43,246 nucleotides of DNA from an uncultured Myxococcales bacterium (GTDB lineage Bacteria > Myxococcota_A > Polyangia > Nannocystales > Nannocystaceae), in contig CADEGN010000010.1 of NCBI GenBank assembly GCA_902826865.1, positions 13,066 through 56,311 on the forward strand, given 5' to 3'. A program made the position numbers and the translations under genes. Shown in pieces: positions 35,546 through 43,210 of the stretch (within the stretch, counting starts at the first letter, position 1; every line of letters starts with the position of its first letter). Under the pieces are notes generated by a model, which searched no databases, had not been told where the DNA came from, and saw nothing but the letters and a program-made list of their open reading frames with translations.

Positions 35546-35562
35546 GAATGAATGTTCATTCA
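35545..35562. promoter_or_regulatory. Perfect TetR-type operator at the SDR start
   Basis: TGAATGAA-TG-TTCATTCA is an 8-bp perfect dyad with a 2-base centre, overlapping the last base pair of the SDR start codon. The sequence closely resembles operators commonly found next to TetR genes that control SDR or lipid genes. Occupancy would block transcription or initiation of the SDR-TetR operon, implying autoregulation. Its AT content stands out strongly in this region. Confidence 0.7.
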
Positions 35563-35672
35563 CCAACGCCCATCTACGCAAGCGCCGGCGAATTCGGGCG
35601 CCAGAACGCGCTCTCCGAGGCGCTGGCTCCTGATCCCCCGCCACCCGGGGAGGTGTGGCGCATCCGCGGCGG

Positions 35673-35678
35673 TAAAGT
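35673..35678 (+). promoter_or_regulatory. Candidate -10 box, leaderless start of a lipoprotein gene
   Basis: TAAAGT lies 6 nt before ATG 35685. No -35 match is seen 17 bases upstream. It fits the recurrent spacing in this window. Confidence 0.45.
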
Positions 35679-35684
35679 TCGACG

Positions 35685-36341
35685 ATGCACGGGCACCGCC
35701 GGTCGATCCCTTTCGCGCTCCTCTTACTCGTCGCTTGCGACAGCGCCGACAAGAGTTCGGCGAGCCAGTCGATCGCCAAAGCACTTGAGGCACCACCGCC
35801 GAAGAAGCCCACGACGGTGACTGCGGGTGAGGGACCGAAGACCCCGAAGCCCGTCGACCCGACGGCGTTACCGTGGAGCATCGACGACGTCCGCAGCGCG
35901 CTCGCGGCGGGAACGAAGCTGGTCTACGTGCGGAGCGGGGTCGATGCCAAGGGTAAGAAGGTCGGCGGCAAGCTGACCTACCTGCTCCGCGCCACCAACG
36001 ACGAGGGCGCGACGACATCGTACACCGTCGACCCCGATCCTGGCACCAACCTGGCCTCATCGCAGGCGGCTCACGTGCCGTGGTCAAATAGCGGCCCGTT
36101 TTTCGCAATGGAGCGCCCAACGTCGAAGGTCTCAGGACGCGAGAGCGTGACTGTACCCGCCGGGACGTTCGAGGCCTCGGTGGCTGAAGTTGACGACTTC
36201 TTCGGCAATCACAAAAAGCTATGGATGATCGTCGATAAGCCCGGCGTGTACGCCAAGGTTGTCGACGGCGGCGCGAACGATCCAGCCGACAAGACCGAGA
36301 TCACTCTCGAGCTCGAGGCGATCGTCGCGCCCGCCAATTGA
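35685..36341 (+). CDS. Lipoprotein of unknown function
   Basis: A 218-aa lipoprotein. The signal peptide MHGHRRSIPFALLLLVAC ends in a lipobox (LLVAC). A Lys/Pro-rich linker covers about residues 30-60. The globular part starts at LPWSIDDVRSALAAGTKLVYVRSG and ends in TEITLELEAIV; the middle has VPAGTFEASVAEVDDFFGNHKKLWMIVDKPGVYAKV, a beta-rich pattern like that of periplasmic proteins with a transthyretin- or DUF3108-like fold, but I cannot name the family. Its last 41 bases overlap the end of the convergent gene at 36301. Confidence 0.82.
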   Translation: MHGHRRSIPFALLLLVACDSADKSSASQSIAKALEAPPPKKPTTVTAGEGPKTPKPVDPTALPWSIDDVRSALAAGTKLVYVRSGVDAKGKKVGGKLTYLLRATNDEGATTSYTVDPDPGTNLASSQAAHVPWSNSGPFFAMERPTSKVSGRESVTVPAGTFEASVAEVDDFFGNHKKLWMIVDKPGVYAKVVDGGANDPADKTEITLELEAIVAPAN

Positions 36342-37626
36342 AGCGACGACGCGAGAGGCCACCGAGGGCAAGCGCGAGCATCGCGATGATGAGCGAGGCC
36401 GGACGCCCATGCGCGCGGCAACCTCCGCCTTGCGTTGGGGCAACGGCTCCGGCATCGCCACCCGTTGCCGTCGGGCCCGAACTCGACGCTCCGTCGCCGC
36501 CGCTGTCCGACGCACCGCCGGCATCTGCGGCCCCCTCGCGGCATTGACCGACAACGCACATCGTCCCGGCCGGACACGTCACATCTTCGTCGACATCACC
36601 GTCGCAATCGTCATCGAGAAGGTTACAGAGCTCAGGCTGAGGCTGGCCTGGCGTACAGTTTTGGACGTCGCACGTCCACGCCTCGCGCGCGCACCACCCC
36701 TCCCCACACTGCGGGCGCACCCGTTCGTCCACGCGGCCATCGCAGTTATCGTCGATGAGGTTGCAAATCTCCTCCGCGCCGGGGTGCCTTTCCGGATCGA
36801 TCGGTTCGCAATCCCCAGGCTCACCGGCGTAGCCGGGCGTGCCAACGCAGCCAACCACAATATCGGTGCTCTGGCCCTCGAGCTGGCCATAGTAGCCGTC
36901 ATCGTCGCCGTCGGGGAAAAGCTCGATCGGAATCGCGTCCTCGTCGATCTCGGTGTCGCAGTCGTCGTCGCGCTGATTGCAGAACTCGGGCGCACCCGGG
37001 TAGACGGTATCGCGTGTGTCGTCACAGTCGCCGCCAACCGATGCGTGGCCGGCCGGCGTTGCGCCCTCGCACTCGAGCTTCGGTGCGCTGTCCCGGCCGA
37101 AGTTGTCCCCATCGAAGTCCGCGAAGTACTGCTGGCCGTGGCAACCGTAGACGACGTCGACTTCGACGTCGTCGCCACGGTCGCCGCTCGACCCGTCGTT
37201 CCCGTTGGCTGCTAGGGCCCAGATCGAAAACCGAACAGAGCCCGGCTGATCGGGGGCGGTCCATCGGAAACTGAAGGTCGCTCCCCCACCGCCCATCGAC
37301 TTCGGGCTCGAATGCGTGAGCCCGGCGGGGACCTCCTCGAGGCCCTGCCCACCCACAGTTGCAAGCTCACCCGTGTCCGCCGACAGGAACATGCCGGCGA
37401 CCGATCCGCCCTCACCGCTGATCGAGACGGTGACGGTCACCGCGTCACCTGGATCGATCGAGACCGGCGAGGTGGACAGTTCGATCTCGAGGTCGCCACT
37501 CCCGTGACAGCCGACGCACCCGCCTCCTGCCACGCCCCCGCTGTGCGCCAGGGCTGTGACCGACCAAGAAAACGTCGCGATCGCCGCGACAACAGTGGGC
37601 AAGGCCCGCATCGAGCCCCGGATCAT
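36301..37626 (-). CDS. Choice-of-anchor-V / MopE-like surface protein with MYXO-CTERM-type tail
   Basis: A 441-aa secreted protein. The signal peptide ends ALA before HSGG. Residues 25-155 are a beta-rich domain beginning GGCVGCHGSG, an apparent haem-binding CXXCH, and fit the choice-of-anchor-V type known from myxobacteria. Then follow four MopE-like metal-binding segments: GGDCDDTRDTVYPGAPEFCN..DDDCD, PGDCEPIDPERHPGAEEICN..DDNCD, and PELCNLLDDDCDGDVDEDV. A Gly/Ser/Asp stalk leads to GGGCRAHGR, a hydrophobic stretch and SRRR, a MYXO-CTERM-type end. Starts at 37635, 37626 and 37611 are possible; 37626 gives a good signal peptide. The end overlaps a lipoprotein gene on the other strand by 41 bases. 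Confidence 0.85.
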   Translation of the reverse strand: MIRGSMRALPTVVAAIATFSWSVTALAHSGGVAGGGCVGCHGSGDLEIELSTSPVSIDPGDAVTVTVSISGEGGSVAGMFLSADTGELATVGGQGLEEVPAGLTHSSPKSMGGGGATFSFRWTAPDQPGSVRFSIWALAANGNDGSSGDRGDDVEVDVVYGCHGQQYFADFDGDNFGRDSAPKLECEGATPAGHASVGGDCDDTRDTVYPGAPEFCNQRDDDCDTEIDEDAIPIELFPDGDDDGYYGQLEGQSTDIVVGCVGTPGYAGEPGDCEPIDPERHPGAEEICNLIDDNCDGRVDERVRPQCGEGWCAREAWTCDVQNCTPGQPQPELCNLLDDDCDGDVDEDVTCPAGTMCVVGQCREGAADAGGASDSGGDGASSSGPTATGGDAGAVAPTQGGGCRAHGRPASLIIAMLALALGGLSRRRFNWRARRSPRARE

Positions 37627-37717
37627 CGCACGCATCTCGACGCGAGCCACCGGTCTCGGTCGAGCGCGTGACGTGGGCAAGACCACACCCCCAACCGCGC
37701 CGATGTCGCCACTGGTG

Positions 37718-38593
37718 TCACGAGGCAGGGCGCGGTGCGAAGATCCGTCCAAGAAACTCGGTGACGGCCCGGATTCGTGCGACATGCGCGAGGTCGCGAT
37801 GCACCGCCTGCCACGCGACCCGTGGTTGCGGACCGGCCGGCACCGCCACCGCGACGAGCAAAGGCTCGGCATCGGCGACTCTGCCCGGCAACAACGCCAG
37901 CCCGAGGCCAGCGCACGCGGCCGAGAATATCGACGAGACGCTGTCGGAGCGAAGGACCTCCTCGGCACCCGTAACGTTCTCGTCGAGCCAGTCGTTCTCG
38001 CGCTGGAACGCGCGCGTGTCGGCGAAACGGATCACGCGATGCCCGGCGAATTCGCCCGTTGGGATGCCGCACTCCTCGAGGTATGAGCGCGCCGCATACA
38101 AGCCCAGCTCGATCGAAAACAACCGCTTTACAACGAGGTCGTCTCGTTCGGGTTTGGCCAGGCGCAGGGCGATGTCGGCCTCCCGGCTCGTGAGATCGAG
38201 CTCGCGATTGGTGCACAGCAACTCAAGCCGGATTCCCGGATGACGCCGTACGAACTTGTGCAGGTGAGGCGCGATGAAGCGCGTCCCGAGCATTTCGGTC
38301 ACGGTCAAACGTACGACGCCGGTGGGTCGCTGGTCCTCGCCCTCGACGTCGCGCAACGCGGCATTCATCTGGTCCTCAACCTGCTGCGCTCGGACCAGCA
38401 AGCGCTGGCCGGCAGCCGTGGGGAAAAAACCCTTGGGCGTGCGATCAAAAAGGCGCGCGTCGACCGATCGCTCCAGCCTCCCCAACCGGCGGCCCACTGT
38501 GGTCGCGTCGAGACCCAAGGCAGCGGCTGCCCCAGCGAGCGTCCCGTGGCGATGGATCGCCAAGAAGAACCGCACATCATCCCAGTCGAGCAT
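37718..38593 (-). CDS. LysR-family transcriptional regulator
   Basis: A 291-aa LysR regulator. The winged helix-turn-helix is at residues 1-60 (LDWDDVRFFLAIHRHGTLAGAAAALGLDATTVGRRLGRLE), and the effector-binding domain follows from about 85. The N-terminus MLDWDDVRFFLA matches the usual start of this subgroup. ATG 38593 is preferred over ATG 38605, because the upstream ATG lies inside a TAGCAT box 10 nt before 38593. It is divergent from an alpha/beta hydrolase gene, the usual arrangement of a LysR regulator and its target. Confidence 0.93.
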   Translation of the reverse strand: MLDWDDVRFFLAIHRHGTLAGAAAALGLDATTVGRRLGRLERSVDARLFDRTPKGFFPTAAGQRLLVRAQQVEDQMNAALRDVEGEDQRPTGVVRLTVTEMLGTRFIAPHLHKFVRRHPGIRLELLCTNRELDLTSREADIALRLAKPERDDLVVKRLFSIELGLYAARSYLEECGIPTGEFAGHRVIRFADTRAFQRENDWLDENVTGAEEVLRSDSVSSIFSAACAGLGLALLPGRVADAEPLLVAVAVPAGPQPRVAWQAVHRDLAHVARIRAVTEFLGRIFAPRPAS

Positions 38594-38603
38594 GGGCTCG
38601 AAC

Positions 38604-38609
38604 ATGCTA
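38604..38609 (-). promoter_or_regulatory. Candidate -10 box of the LysR gene
   Basis: On the reverse strand TAGCAT lies 10 nt before ATG 38593 and contains the upstream ATG, which would therefore not be translated. Confidence 0.35.
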
Positions 38610-38670
38610 GCAGCGTCGGGCTGACGATGTCGGCGCCGTTGATTCTGCCCGTGAGACCCGAATCTCTCGC

Positions 38671-38694
38671 CGCCCCTGCATCCCTGCAGGGGCG
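38671..38694. promoter_or_regulatory. Inverted repeat between LysR and hydrolase genes
   Basis: CGCCCCTGCA-TCCC-TGCAGGGGCG is a perfect 10-bp dyad with a 4-base centre in the 163-base divergent region. It could be an operator for the LysR protein or an RNA hairpin in the hydrolase leader. It is longer and more GC-rich than the usual T-N11-A LysR box. Confidence 0.45.
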
Positions 38695-38756
38695 AGCTGC
38701 GAATCGGGGTGCGGCGCATCGCGTGCCAAGGCATCAAACTCCGACACGAGGCTGGT

Positions 38757-39659
38757 ATGACCGAAGAAACGCTGGAAGGTTTGGATCGCCGAGTGATCGG
38801 CCTACGTCGGTTCGATCCGATCGGTCCTGCGAGATCGCAGATCGTGATTCACTCCGCCACGGCGGTCGCCCAGCGTTACTACCACGGCTGGGCGACACAT
38901 CTCGCGGCCCAGGGCCACCGCGTGTTCACCTACGACTACCGTGGAATCGGTCGGTCGCGACAGAGCGGCTCGCTCGCCCGGGATCCGACCTCGATGACGG
39001 ACTGGATGGATGACGCTGCTCTCGTGCAGGGCGTGGTGTCGCGTCGGGATCGCAGCGTGCCCCTGATTGCGATCGGCCACAGCTTCGGCGGACAGATCGC
39101 GACGACGTTGCGACCCGCTGCGGATGCGATCATTACGGTGGGGGCGCAAGGTGGGTACGTCGGTCGTTTCGCCTTCCCCCAACGCCTCCGGCTCCACGCC
39201 GTGATGCGCGCGCTGATCCCAGCCCTCGTCCGCAGCGCCGGGTACCTTCCCGGATGGGCCGGCCTCGGCGAAGACCTGCCGCCCAACGTTGCGTTGCAGT
39301 GGGCGCGTTGGTGCTCTTCGCCCGAGTACTTTTTTTCCGAACGACCTCAACTCGCACAGCTCATGGCGCAGTGGTCAGGCCCCCTCTTGGCGTTGTCGTT
39401 CACCGATGACGCCTATGCCACGCTTCCGAACATACGATGGTTGCTTGATCGCTTTGACAACGCGCGGATCGATCATCAGCATATCGATCCCGCGGACGTT
39501 GCGATGACCGCCATCGGCCATTTCGGGTTCTTCCGCCGCGGGTCCGCTGGCAGTCTCTGGTCTCGGGTTGACCGCTTCCTCGCCGCCCTGATTCGCGGTG
39601 AGGATGCGCGTACCGCTGATGAGCGAGAGATCCTCGCCGATCTGCAGTATGGGCGTTGA
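38757..39659 (+). CDS. Alpha/beta hydrolase
   Basis: A 300-aa serine hydrolase. VFTYDYRGIGRS is typical of the strand 4-helix A region and GHSFGGQ contains the nucleophile (S109). The acid is probably the Asp in SFTDDAYAT (near residue 223), and the His lies in AIGHFGFFRRG. The first part (IVIHSATAVAQRYYHGWATHLAAQGH) is like serine-aminopeptidase-type lipases. The substrate is unknown. ATG 38757 is preferred over an upstream in-frame ATG at 38709; GAGG 8-11 nt before it is a reasonable ribosome site. It is probably the target of the divergent LysR regulator. Confidence 0.9.
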   Translation: MTEETLEGLDRRVIGLRRFDPIGPARSQIVIHSATAVAQRYYHGWATHLAAQGHRVFTYDYRGIGRSRQSGSLARDPTSMTDWMDDAALVQGVVSRRDRSVPLIAIGHSFGGQIATTLRPAADAIITVGAQGGYVGRFAFPQRLRLHAVMRALIPALVRSAGYLPGWAGLGEDLPPNVALQWARWCSSPEYFFSERPQLAQLMAQWSGPLLALSFTDDAYATLPNIRWLLDRFDNARIDHQHIDPADVAMTAIGHFGFFRRGSAGSLWSRVDRFLAALIRGEDARTADEREILADLQYGR

Positions 39660-39767
39660 GGCGTCGCTCCGCCCCCCAAGTCCGATCAGGCCCGCGACCG
39701 TAGGCGCAGCGCCCGTGGCGGAAAAGCGGCGCTGCGGGGTGGACACACGTACTGGCCGAGGCTGTAC

Positions 39768-39773
39768 TACGAT
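39768..39773 (+). promoter_or_regulatory. Candidate -10 box before the TPR membrane protein gene
   Basis: TACGAT lies 9 nt before ATG 39783. The 123 bases between this gene and the hydrolase gene show nothing else. Confidence 0.35.
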
Positions 39774-39782
39774 CACCCGCGA

Positions 39783-40577
39783 ATGCTCGCGGGGATCGCA
39801 ATCGTCTGGACGCTGAGCGGACCCGCGGGTGCAGACGCGACCGTTCCGTTGCCGCCAGCCGCGGTCCCTGCGCGCGATGACGACCGACTCGAAGCGGAGA
39901 AGCACGCGCGCACGGCTGAGAACCTGGTCGCGCGCGGGGACTACGACGCTGCCGAGCGAGAACTCCACGCGGCGTACACCCTGGACTCGAGCCCCTACCA
40001 CCTCTTCGGGTTGGGGACGCTCGCGAAGCTGCGCGGCAACTGCGATCGCGCGATCGGCTTTTTCGAACGGACGATTCAGTCTTTGCCCACCAGCGAGCTG
40101 GACCCGGAGGCTCGCGCGAGCACCAAGGCATCGGCGGAGCAGCAGATCAGGGCGTGCGGCGGCGAACCCCCCGAGGATGAGATCATACCACCGCCCCGCC
40201 TGCCGGAGAGGGTTCGGGAGGTGGACGCGCCAGCGATTGATCGCCCCGCGCGCCCGCGCCCGTGGCATCGTGACCCTGCCGCGGCAGTGCTGCTGGCGTT
40301 CGGTAGCGCCTCAGTTGCTCTCGGCGGCGGTTTGATCGCTGGCGGCGTGATCCTCGACCGTCGGTCAACCCGCGCGGACTCGGCGAGCGGATTCGTCGCC
40401 GCCCGCGACCGTGCTGAGAGCCTCGTCATCGGCGGCGCGATCGCCACGGGGGTCGGCACATCGCTCGTCATCGGGGCGATCGCTCGCTACGCCGTCATGA
40501 AGCGACGCAGTGTCACTCGCAAGGCACAGGCATCGCGTAATCCACCGGCAGCTCGCACCCATTGGCGCCGACATTGA
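39783..40577 (+). CDS. TPR-containing envelope protein with two C-terminal membrane helices
   Basis: A 264-aa protein. It starts with a short signal peptide or helix (MLAGIAIVWTLSGPAGADA), followed by a TPR-like region at about residues 35-125 (NLVARGDYDAAERELHAAYTLDSSPYHLFGLGTLAKLRGNCDRAIGFFERTI). A Pro-rich linker leads to two membrane segments (about 163-190 and 218-240) separated by a short charged part, then a basic tail. This build is common among myxobacterial TPR proteins of unknown role. The last 65 bases overlap the end of the convergent beta-helix gene. Confidence 0.8.
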   Translation: MLAGIAIVWTLSGPAGADATVPLPPAAVPARDDDRLEAEKHARTAENLVARGDYDAAERELHAAYTLDSSPYHLFGLGTLAKLRGNCDRAIGFFERTIQSLPTSELDPEARASTKASAEQQIRACGGEPPEDEIIPPPRLPERVREVDAPAIDRPARPRPWHRDPAAAVLLAFGSASVALGGGLIAGGVILDRRSTRADSASGFVAARDRAESLVIGGAIATGVGTSLVIGAIARYAVMKRRSVTRKAQASRNPPAARTHWRRH

Positions 40578-42420
40578 GTCTCTCGTGCACGTCGTAGCAG
40601 GATTCGCCCGGCATATCGCTGACATCCTCGACTCTTTCGCCACACGGGAACGCGTGCGTCTCCGGATCCCAGAGTGGCTCATCGGTTAGCTCGCCGTCGA
40701 CCCAGCGATAGAGCACGTTGGCACCGATGTCGGCTCCATCTTTGCCTTTGCCGCTCATCGAGCTACCCGGAGGAACAAACACCGCGCAGTGATCCTCCGC
40801 GAATCCGATCTCGGGCGCCGGAACGCTCGTGCAATGTTGTACGGATCCCTCGGCATCGTCCAACACCTCGGTCGCGTTGTAGTTGCCTAGAGCGTTGTCG
40901 AAGGAGTTGCTATGCGAGATCACCCATTGCAGGCCCCCGGTCACACGCACGCCAAACTGGCCGTTGTTGAGCGCCAGCACGTTCTGTGCTGTGAAGCCGC
41001 AACCCCCCGGAAGGCTCGCACACGGGGCGGTGGTGAGCTCATCCGCGGCGAAGCCAACCGCCGATCCGCTCAGCAGCGTGACACCGTCGAGCACGACACC
41101 CGTCGCGCTACGCAGGTAGATCTGATGTCCGTTGGATCGCGCAACCACAACGTCGCGGAGCGTGTGCCCCGTGCTTGGGCTACCGTCATCTGCAGCCGCG
41201 ATGATCCCCGTGACAGCATCGACGACAATCGTCCCCACCACGTGGTTCGGCCCCGGTACGCCAAGGTCTATCCCGACGCCATGGTTGCCATCGACGATGC
41301 AGTTCTCGATCCGGTGACCCCCACCCCACAACTGGAACGCGACATCACCGGTGGAAGACGGAGAGCTCGCATGTGGCGCACCCGGGCGTTGGGAAGCACC
41401 AGGCAGATTTTCATACTCGCGTGCGTTGAAGTAGCAGCGGCGAAATGTGAGCTCATTGGACCGATAGGTCTGAACTCCGATGGAGTGATAGAAGTAGCCT
41501 TCGCTCTCCTCGAGGAGGACTCTCGTCGAATACGCGATCGTGTACAGGACGCTCTTTACCCATCGATTCGAGTGGGAGAACGTTAGTCTTCTTAGTCGGA
41601 TGTCTTCCGATGATTGGACGCGAAAGGTCGTCACCGCACCGCCCGGGGCGTCATCCGTCCGACCGGCGAGACCCGTGACGTTCCAGAACGAGCACTCGTT
41701 CATCTGGAACGCTGGAACACTGCCGTCGCTGGCGAGATAAGCGGCTCGTTCGTTCTCTGCCCGCACTGAGATCGGCATCTGCGGCCCAAGCCCGTCAACC
41801 GCATCGACGTTGCAGAAAATAACCGGCATCCCGGTCGTTTCGACCTCGTAGGTACCGTCGAGCAGGACCAAGCTGTCACCCGGGGTCAGCTCGGGGATTG
41901 CGTGCGCGAAGGTTCCCCACGGCTTCTCGCGCGTCCCCGGGTTTTCATTGCTGCCCAACGGCGGGGGCGCGATGTAACGACAGCCATCTTGCTGCGCTGG
42001 ATTGTCGTCGTCGCAGTCCAGCAGCAGGCAGTCGGGTCCGACCCCATGGCCGTCCCCATCGCGATCCTCGCAGAGTTCGACGTTGCAGTTCCCGGTCGTG
42101 GACGCGCCCTCGGTCGAGTTACTCGTCGCCGTGGTCGCGGTGTCCCCGGCTTCGTCGCCGCTCGTCGTACTGCCGGGCGCGGGATCCAAACAGTCGCCAG
42201 CGAGCTCCGGTGCGGCAAGACGATCATATCCACGTCCGGACGCGCACGACGGATCGAGGTAGGAGCAGTACCCCGTCTCTTCGCATCGACCGCCCGCCTG
42301 CAGGTCGCACTGCTCATCAGTGTCGCAGGGATACGCCCGCGCGCCAAAACACGCCGGGCTGATCCACCCCGCGGCCAAACCCGTCATCGCCCCGGAGGCC
42401 AGGAATCGGCGGAGGCCCAC
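40513..42420 (-). CDS. Secreted right-handed parallel beta-helix protein
   Basis: A 635-aa surface protein. A signal peptide precedes a Cys-rich N-terminal module (ACFGARAYPCDTDEQCDLQAGGRCEETGYCSY), a Thr/Ser/Glu linker, and a calcium-binding-like EDRDGDGHGVGPDC with CDDDNPAQQ. From about residue 150 there is a long series of beta-helix rungs, including the PWGTFAHAIPELTPGDSLVLLDGTYE start typical of DUF1565-type parallel beta-helices and FQMNECSFWNVTGLAG. Such folds often bind or cleave polysaccharide, but catalytic residues are not evident. GTG 42420 has TAGCCT 6 nt upstream. It overlaps the convergent gene by 65 bases. Confidence 0.87.
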   Translation of the reverse strand: MGLRRFLASGAMTGLAAGWISPACFGARAYPCDTDEQCDLQAGGRCEETGYCSYLDPSCASGRGYDRLAAPELAGDCLDPAPGSTTSGDEAGDTATTATSNSTEGASTTGNCNVELCEDRDGDGHGVGPDCLLLDCDDDNPAQQDGCRYIAPPPLGSNENPGTREKPWGTFAHAIPELTPGDSLVLLDGTYEVETTGMPVIFCNVDAVDGLGPQMPISVRAENERAAYLASDGSVPAFQMNECSFWNVTGLAGRTDDAPGGAVTTFRVQSSEDIRLRRLTFSHSNRWVKSVLYTIAYSTRVLLEESEGYFYHSIGVQTYRSNELTFRRCYFNAREYENLPGASQRPGAPHASSPSSTGDVAFQLWGGGHRIENCIVDGNHGVGIDLGVPGPNHVVGTIVVDAVTGIIAAADDGSPSTGHTLRDVVVARSNGHQIYLRSATGVVLDGVTLLSGSAVGFAADELTTAPCASLPGGCGFTAQNVLALNNGQFGVRVTGGLQWVISHSNSFDNALGNYNATEVLDDAEGSVQHCTSVPAPEIGFAEDHCAVFVPPGSSMSGKGKDGADIGANVLYRWVDGELTDEPLWDPETHAFPCGERVEDVSDMPGESCYDVHERLNVGANGCELPVDYAMPVPCE

Positions 42421-42426
42421 ACACCA

Positions 42427-42432
42427 AGGCTA
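42427..42432 (-). promoter_or_regulatory. Candidate -10 box, leaderless start of the beta-helix gene
   Basis: On the reverse strand TAGCCT lies 6 nt before GTG 42420. The gap to the upstream CDGSH gene is 139 bases, so an independent promoter is plausible. Confidence 0.45.
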
Positions 42433-42559
42433 GCAGCACCCGGTGAGCCCAGGCAACGCGAGCGAAAGGACGTCGCGATCCCGCGCGGCGTGGGATTCGC
42501 GGGACCGCCGAGGGTGTATCGCAGAGAGCATCACCTGCGCGGGCAAGCCGTGCGTCGAT

Positions 42560-43198
42560 CTACTCGGTGGTGAAACCGATGTTGCGATGGGTTCCATCGC
42601 AGTAGGGCTTGTTGGACGACGCACCGCAGCGGCACAACGCCGCCTTGGTCGTGCGATTAACGGTGCGTCCGGTCCCGGAAACAATTTCGACATTGCCGGC
42701 CAACAGGAGCGGACCGTTGGGCGCGGCCGTGATGGTCAGCGGACCGTTACGCACCGGCAAGGGCGTCGACTCCGCGGTCGGAGGCTCGCCAGTTGCGGCG
42801 AATCCGGCGCGCGTGTGGCTGCCGTCGCAAAAAGGCTTGTTCGCCGATGCACCGCAACGACACAACGTGGCACGAAACCCCTTGGTCGCGCCGTCAAGCA
42901 CCAACTCTGCATTGACGGCGAGTGGCCCGTTCTCGCGCACGCGAATTGTGTTCACGAGCGGTGCGGACTCCTGAGGGCCTCCGTCGAGCCGCTCGCATTG
43001 AATCGCCCCAGACGGGCAACCGCGAGCCAGCGCAGCGACAGCCTCGGGTGTCGCCGCATCGGGGTGGATCCACTCACCCTCCACGTTCGGCACGAAGACG
43101 TCCGGCCGCTCGAGCACACAGCCGCGAGCGTGAATGCACCGCCCGGCCTCGAAGCGAATGACCGCGAGTTTTCCCCTGACCTCTTCGATGTCGCCCAT
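42560..43198 (-). CDS. Iron-sulfur protein: ferredoxin-like domain plus two CDGSH domains
   Basis: A 212-aa protein. Residues 10-75 resemble the divergent single-cluster ferredoxin domain that often accompanies CDGSH modules (GRCIHARGCVLERPDVF, then GCPSGAIQC; C21, C27, C61). Two CDGSH iron-sulfur domains follow, each with C-x-C-x8-C-D-G-[ST]-H: C113, C115, C124, H128 and C189, C191, C200, H204. Each should bind a [2Fe-2S] cluster with three Cys and one His. Redox or iron-sulfur transfer is the likely role; the partner is unknown. ATG 43198 has TAGGGT 6 nt upstream. Confidence 0.92.
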   Translation of the reverse strand: MGDIEEVRGKLAVIRFEAGRCIHARGCVLERPDVFVPNVEGEWIHPDAATPEAVAALARGCPSGAIQCERLDGGPQESAPLVNTIRVRENGPLAVNAELVLDGATKGFRATLCRCGASANKPFCDGSHTRAGFAATGEPPTAESTPLPVRNGPLTITAAPNGPLLLAGNVEIVSGTGRTVNRTTKAALCRCGASSNKPYCDGTHRNIGFTTE

Positions 43199-43204
43199 TG
43201 GTAG

Positions 43205-43210
43205 ACCCTA
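43205..43210 (-). promoter_or_regulatory. Candidate -10 box, leaderless start of the CDGSH gene
   Basis: On the reverse strand TAGGGT lies 6 nt before ATG 43198. It is the same hexamer as in the kinase leader motif. GGAAGAAGGAAGG directly upstream could be mistaken for a ribosome site but is too far from the start for that. Confidence 0.45.

Noticed and set aside
35546..35881. 112-codon upstream extension of the SDR
   Set aside because: The cofactor-binding motif TGATSGIG starts ten residues after ATG 35545, and the extension overlaps a forward lipoprotein gene and the operator.
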